Source: Verrucomicrobiota bacterium
Lineage (GTDB): Bacteria; Verrucomicrobiota; Verrucomicrobiia; Chthoniobacterales; UBA10450
Length of the DNA: 7,207 nucleotides
Assembly: GCA_003219095.1 (NCBI GenBank)
Contig: QHPM01000140.1
Span: 1 to 7,207 of the forward strand
Reading direction: 5' to 3'
The translations under genes were made by a program, and so were the position numbers. Every line of letters begins with the position of its first letter. Position 1 is the stretch's first letter. The notes under the pieces are model-generated. The model was not told where the DNA came from. It did not search any database and worked only from the letters and a program-made list of their open reading frames with translations. Positions 6,053 to 7,207 of this stretch are shown piece by piece.

Positions 6053-6496
6053 TCAAGGAACTCGCGAAATAAGTTGGCCTGCTGTGCGATACATGCTGGC
6101 CATCTCGAATAGCTCAAGCGCCTGGGCGATATCGGCGGGACTCCTTAACCAAAAGCTAATCCACCCCGATTCGGGAAAAACATGATGAGGCAAAGCGCGC
6201 CCTTCTCTTATTTGCTCGATCCGAAATGATTTTCCAACAAACAAGTCGAGTAAGCCGTTTCCATGAAGATGACCAATTTCTATCGTTCCGACAAAAAAGC
6301 CAACGCCGCCGAAACGATGCGGGCGCCTCTCAACAGCGTAGTCGCGACGGACGGCGTTCTCGAACATCTCCATCGCGCGAAGCCGCGGCCGATCGAACAA
6401 CATCGTTGCAATCAACAATCCCGCATCGAACAGCTGCGGCAGGGCAGGTATTCGCCCCAGCCATCGTAATTTTTTGACGACAAATTTGAATATCAT
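6053..6496 (-). CDS. DUF5519 / luciferase-domain family protein
   Basis: A 147-residue protein starting at ATG 6496. The diagnostic DUF5519 motifs are in order: PHRFGGVGFFVG (about 59-70), EIGHLHGNGLLDL (73-85), REGRALPHHVFPESGWISFW (97-116), and a final helical segment DIAQALELF. This family is labelled 'luciferase domain' in databases, I believe because of similarity to a fungal luciferase; light production should not be inferred, and the bacterial function is unknown. The frame is open upstream to 6613, but 6496 is preferred. The upstream part is antisense-like and Cys/His-rich without family similarity. The ATG overlaps the preceding gene's TGA (TGATG) and has a weak GGAAG two bases before it. 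The N-terminus is basic and hydrophobic (FKFVVKKLRWLGRIPALP), possibly membrane-associating. Confidence 0.85.
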   Translation of the reverse strand: MIFKFVVKKLRWLGRIPALPQLFDAGLLIATMLFDRPRLRAMEMFENAVRRDYAVERRPHRFGGVGFFVGTIEIGHLHGNGLLDLFVGKSFRIEQIREGRALPHHVFPESGWISFWLRSPADIAQALELFEMASMYRTAGQLISRVP

Positions 6497-7207
6497 CACT
6501 TCCGTTCCGACAACGTCTTGATGTGTTCCATTACACGCACATGCACGTGACTGGTGACATCGCGTGTCCACCAATCGAAATACCAAAGCGGTCGCATGTG
6601 GAGGGTGTACCAACTCCGGCCGACCAGTGTGGTCGTGCCATTATAGTTTTCGATAAGTTGGAACTGTCCGCGCTGCAGGGTGAGATGTCCCAAAAGTTCG
6701 GGATTACTCGGTTGTTCGACGATCTCGAAGGTCAGGAGGCGGCCCGGCGTTATCTCAGAAACTCGCTCCTTAAAAACCAGGCCGTCGCTGAAAATACATT
6801 CTCGAGCCGCGCCGACGAAAGCACCCTGGCAGGCCGTCGCGAGCGGACTGGGCAAGCCTACCGCGTTTAGCCAATAGTTAGGAGCAGCGTCGATTGATGG
6901 AAAGGAAACGACGTAGTTCCATACTTCGGCAGCCGGTGCTTGGATGAGAATGCGATCCTCGACGACATGCAGTTGATCCTGCCGTATTTTCCCTTCAGCC
7001 AAAGTCGCAAGCAGGAGCACGGGGAGCACGCTCAAATTTATCGTCGCCGTTTTTGACTTAAACAACAAGCGGCCGAGCAGGACCCCGGCAAATCCGCAGA
7101 CAAAGAGAATCGGAAATCCAATCAGTAAGCACACCGCTCCTTCTTTGAAAGCGAAATAGGCGCCGAATGGACTAATGAGTGAGGTAACAATCCACCAGAG
7201 GAAATAC
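6496..7207 (-). CDS. SRPBCC (polyketide cyclase-like) protein with N-terminal membrane segments, 5' end beyond window
   Basis: The C-terminal about 155 residues look like an SRPBCC/START-type ligand-binding domain: VVEDRILIQAPAAEVWNYV begins the first strand and helix, KERVSEITPGRLLTFEI follows, then a beta-rich core and a closing helix HVHVRVMEHIKTL. Ahead of it are hydrophobic segments: YFLWWIVTSLISPFGAYFAF, LLIGFPILFVCGFAGVLLG and INLSVLPVLLLATLA. A GTG at 7134 could serve as start and has AAGGAG before it, but only two bases away. The frame stays open right to the window edge with membrane-like sequence, so the gene most likely starts outside; 236 codons lie inside. The SRPBCC domain follows the last hydrophobic segment; which side of the membrane it faces is not clear. 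It is the first visible gene of the coupled unit. Ligand and function are unknown. Confidence 0.78.
   Translation of the reverse strand, partial: YFLWWIVTSLISPFGAYFAFKEGAVCLLIGFPILFVCGFAGVLLGRLLFKSKTATINLSVLPVLLLATLAEGKIRQDQLHVVEDRILIQAPAAEVWNYVVSFPSIDAAPNYWLNAVGLPSPLATACQGAFVGAARECIFSDGLVFKERVSEITPGRLLTFEIVEQPSNPELLGHLTLQRGQFQLIENYNGTTTLVGRSWYTLHMRPLWYFDWWTRDVTSHVHVRVMEHIKTLSERK

Noticed and set aside
6226..6477. Plus-strand small open frames in the 6.2-6.5 kb region
   Set aside because: They are antisense to the DUF5519 gene, whose family motifs are clear on the minus strand.
6497..6613. Longer N-terminus for the DUF5519 protein (start at 6613)
   Set aside because: The extra 39 residues read antisense-like sequence overlapping the SRPBCC gene, whereas the ATG at 6496 gives the usual overlap with the upstream stop and a normal length.

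Overview
This window looks like ordinary chromosomal DNA of a verrucomicrobial bacterium. The evidence is the PVC-type valyl-tRNA synthetase wording, moderately GC-rich coding, and a short AGAGGTC heptamer repeat that I recall as common in verrucomicrobial genomes. A soil Chthoniobacterales or Udaeobacter-like relative is my guess. I see no phage, transposon, CRISPR, tRNA or rRNA.

Layout, left to right. (1) 1-1447, minus strand: the N-terminal two thirds of a CstA-type carbon starvation/pyruvate transporter, cut by the left edge. (2) 1712-2212, plus strand: a class I SAM-dependent methyltransferase core, whose true 5' end seems to lie in another frame upstream, so it may be broken. (3) 2163-4782, minus strand: valS, the valyl-tRNA synthetase. 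It is interrupted near 3213 by an out-of-frame gap of about 38 nt that removes exactly the KMSKS loop. It also carries a small in-frame repeat insertion at 3484-3518. (4) 4921-5715, plus strand: an intact glutamate racemase (murI), divergent from valS. (5) 5651-7207, minus strand: a tightly coupled three-gene unit read leftward. It consists of a membrane-anchored SRPBCC protein (5' end beyond the right edge), a DUF5519 'luciferase-domain' protein, and a YjbR/MmcQ-like protein. The last overlaps the 3' end of murI tail to tail.

The genes are mostly housekeeping: carbon uptake, translation and cell-wall D-glutamate supply. The right-hand operon is of unknown role. I find no convincing undescribed multi-gene system. 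What deserves attention is the state of valS, an essential gene that appears to have lost its KMSKS signature, and the neighbouring methyltransferase, which may have a similar out-of-frame deletion. Either real gene decay with a second functional valS elsewhere, or a local sequence/assembly error, would explain this.
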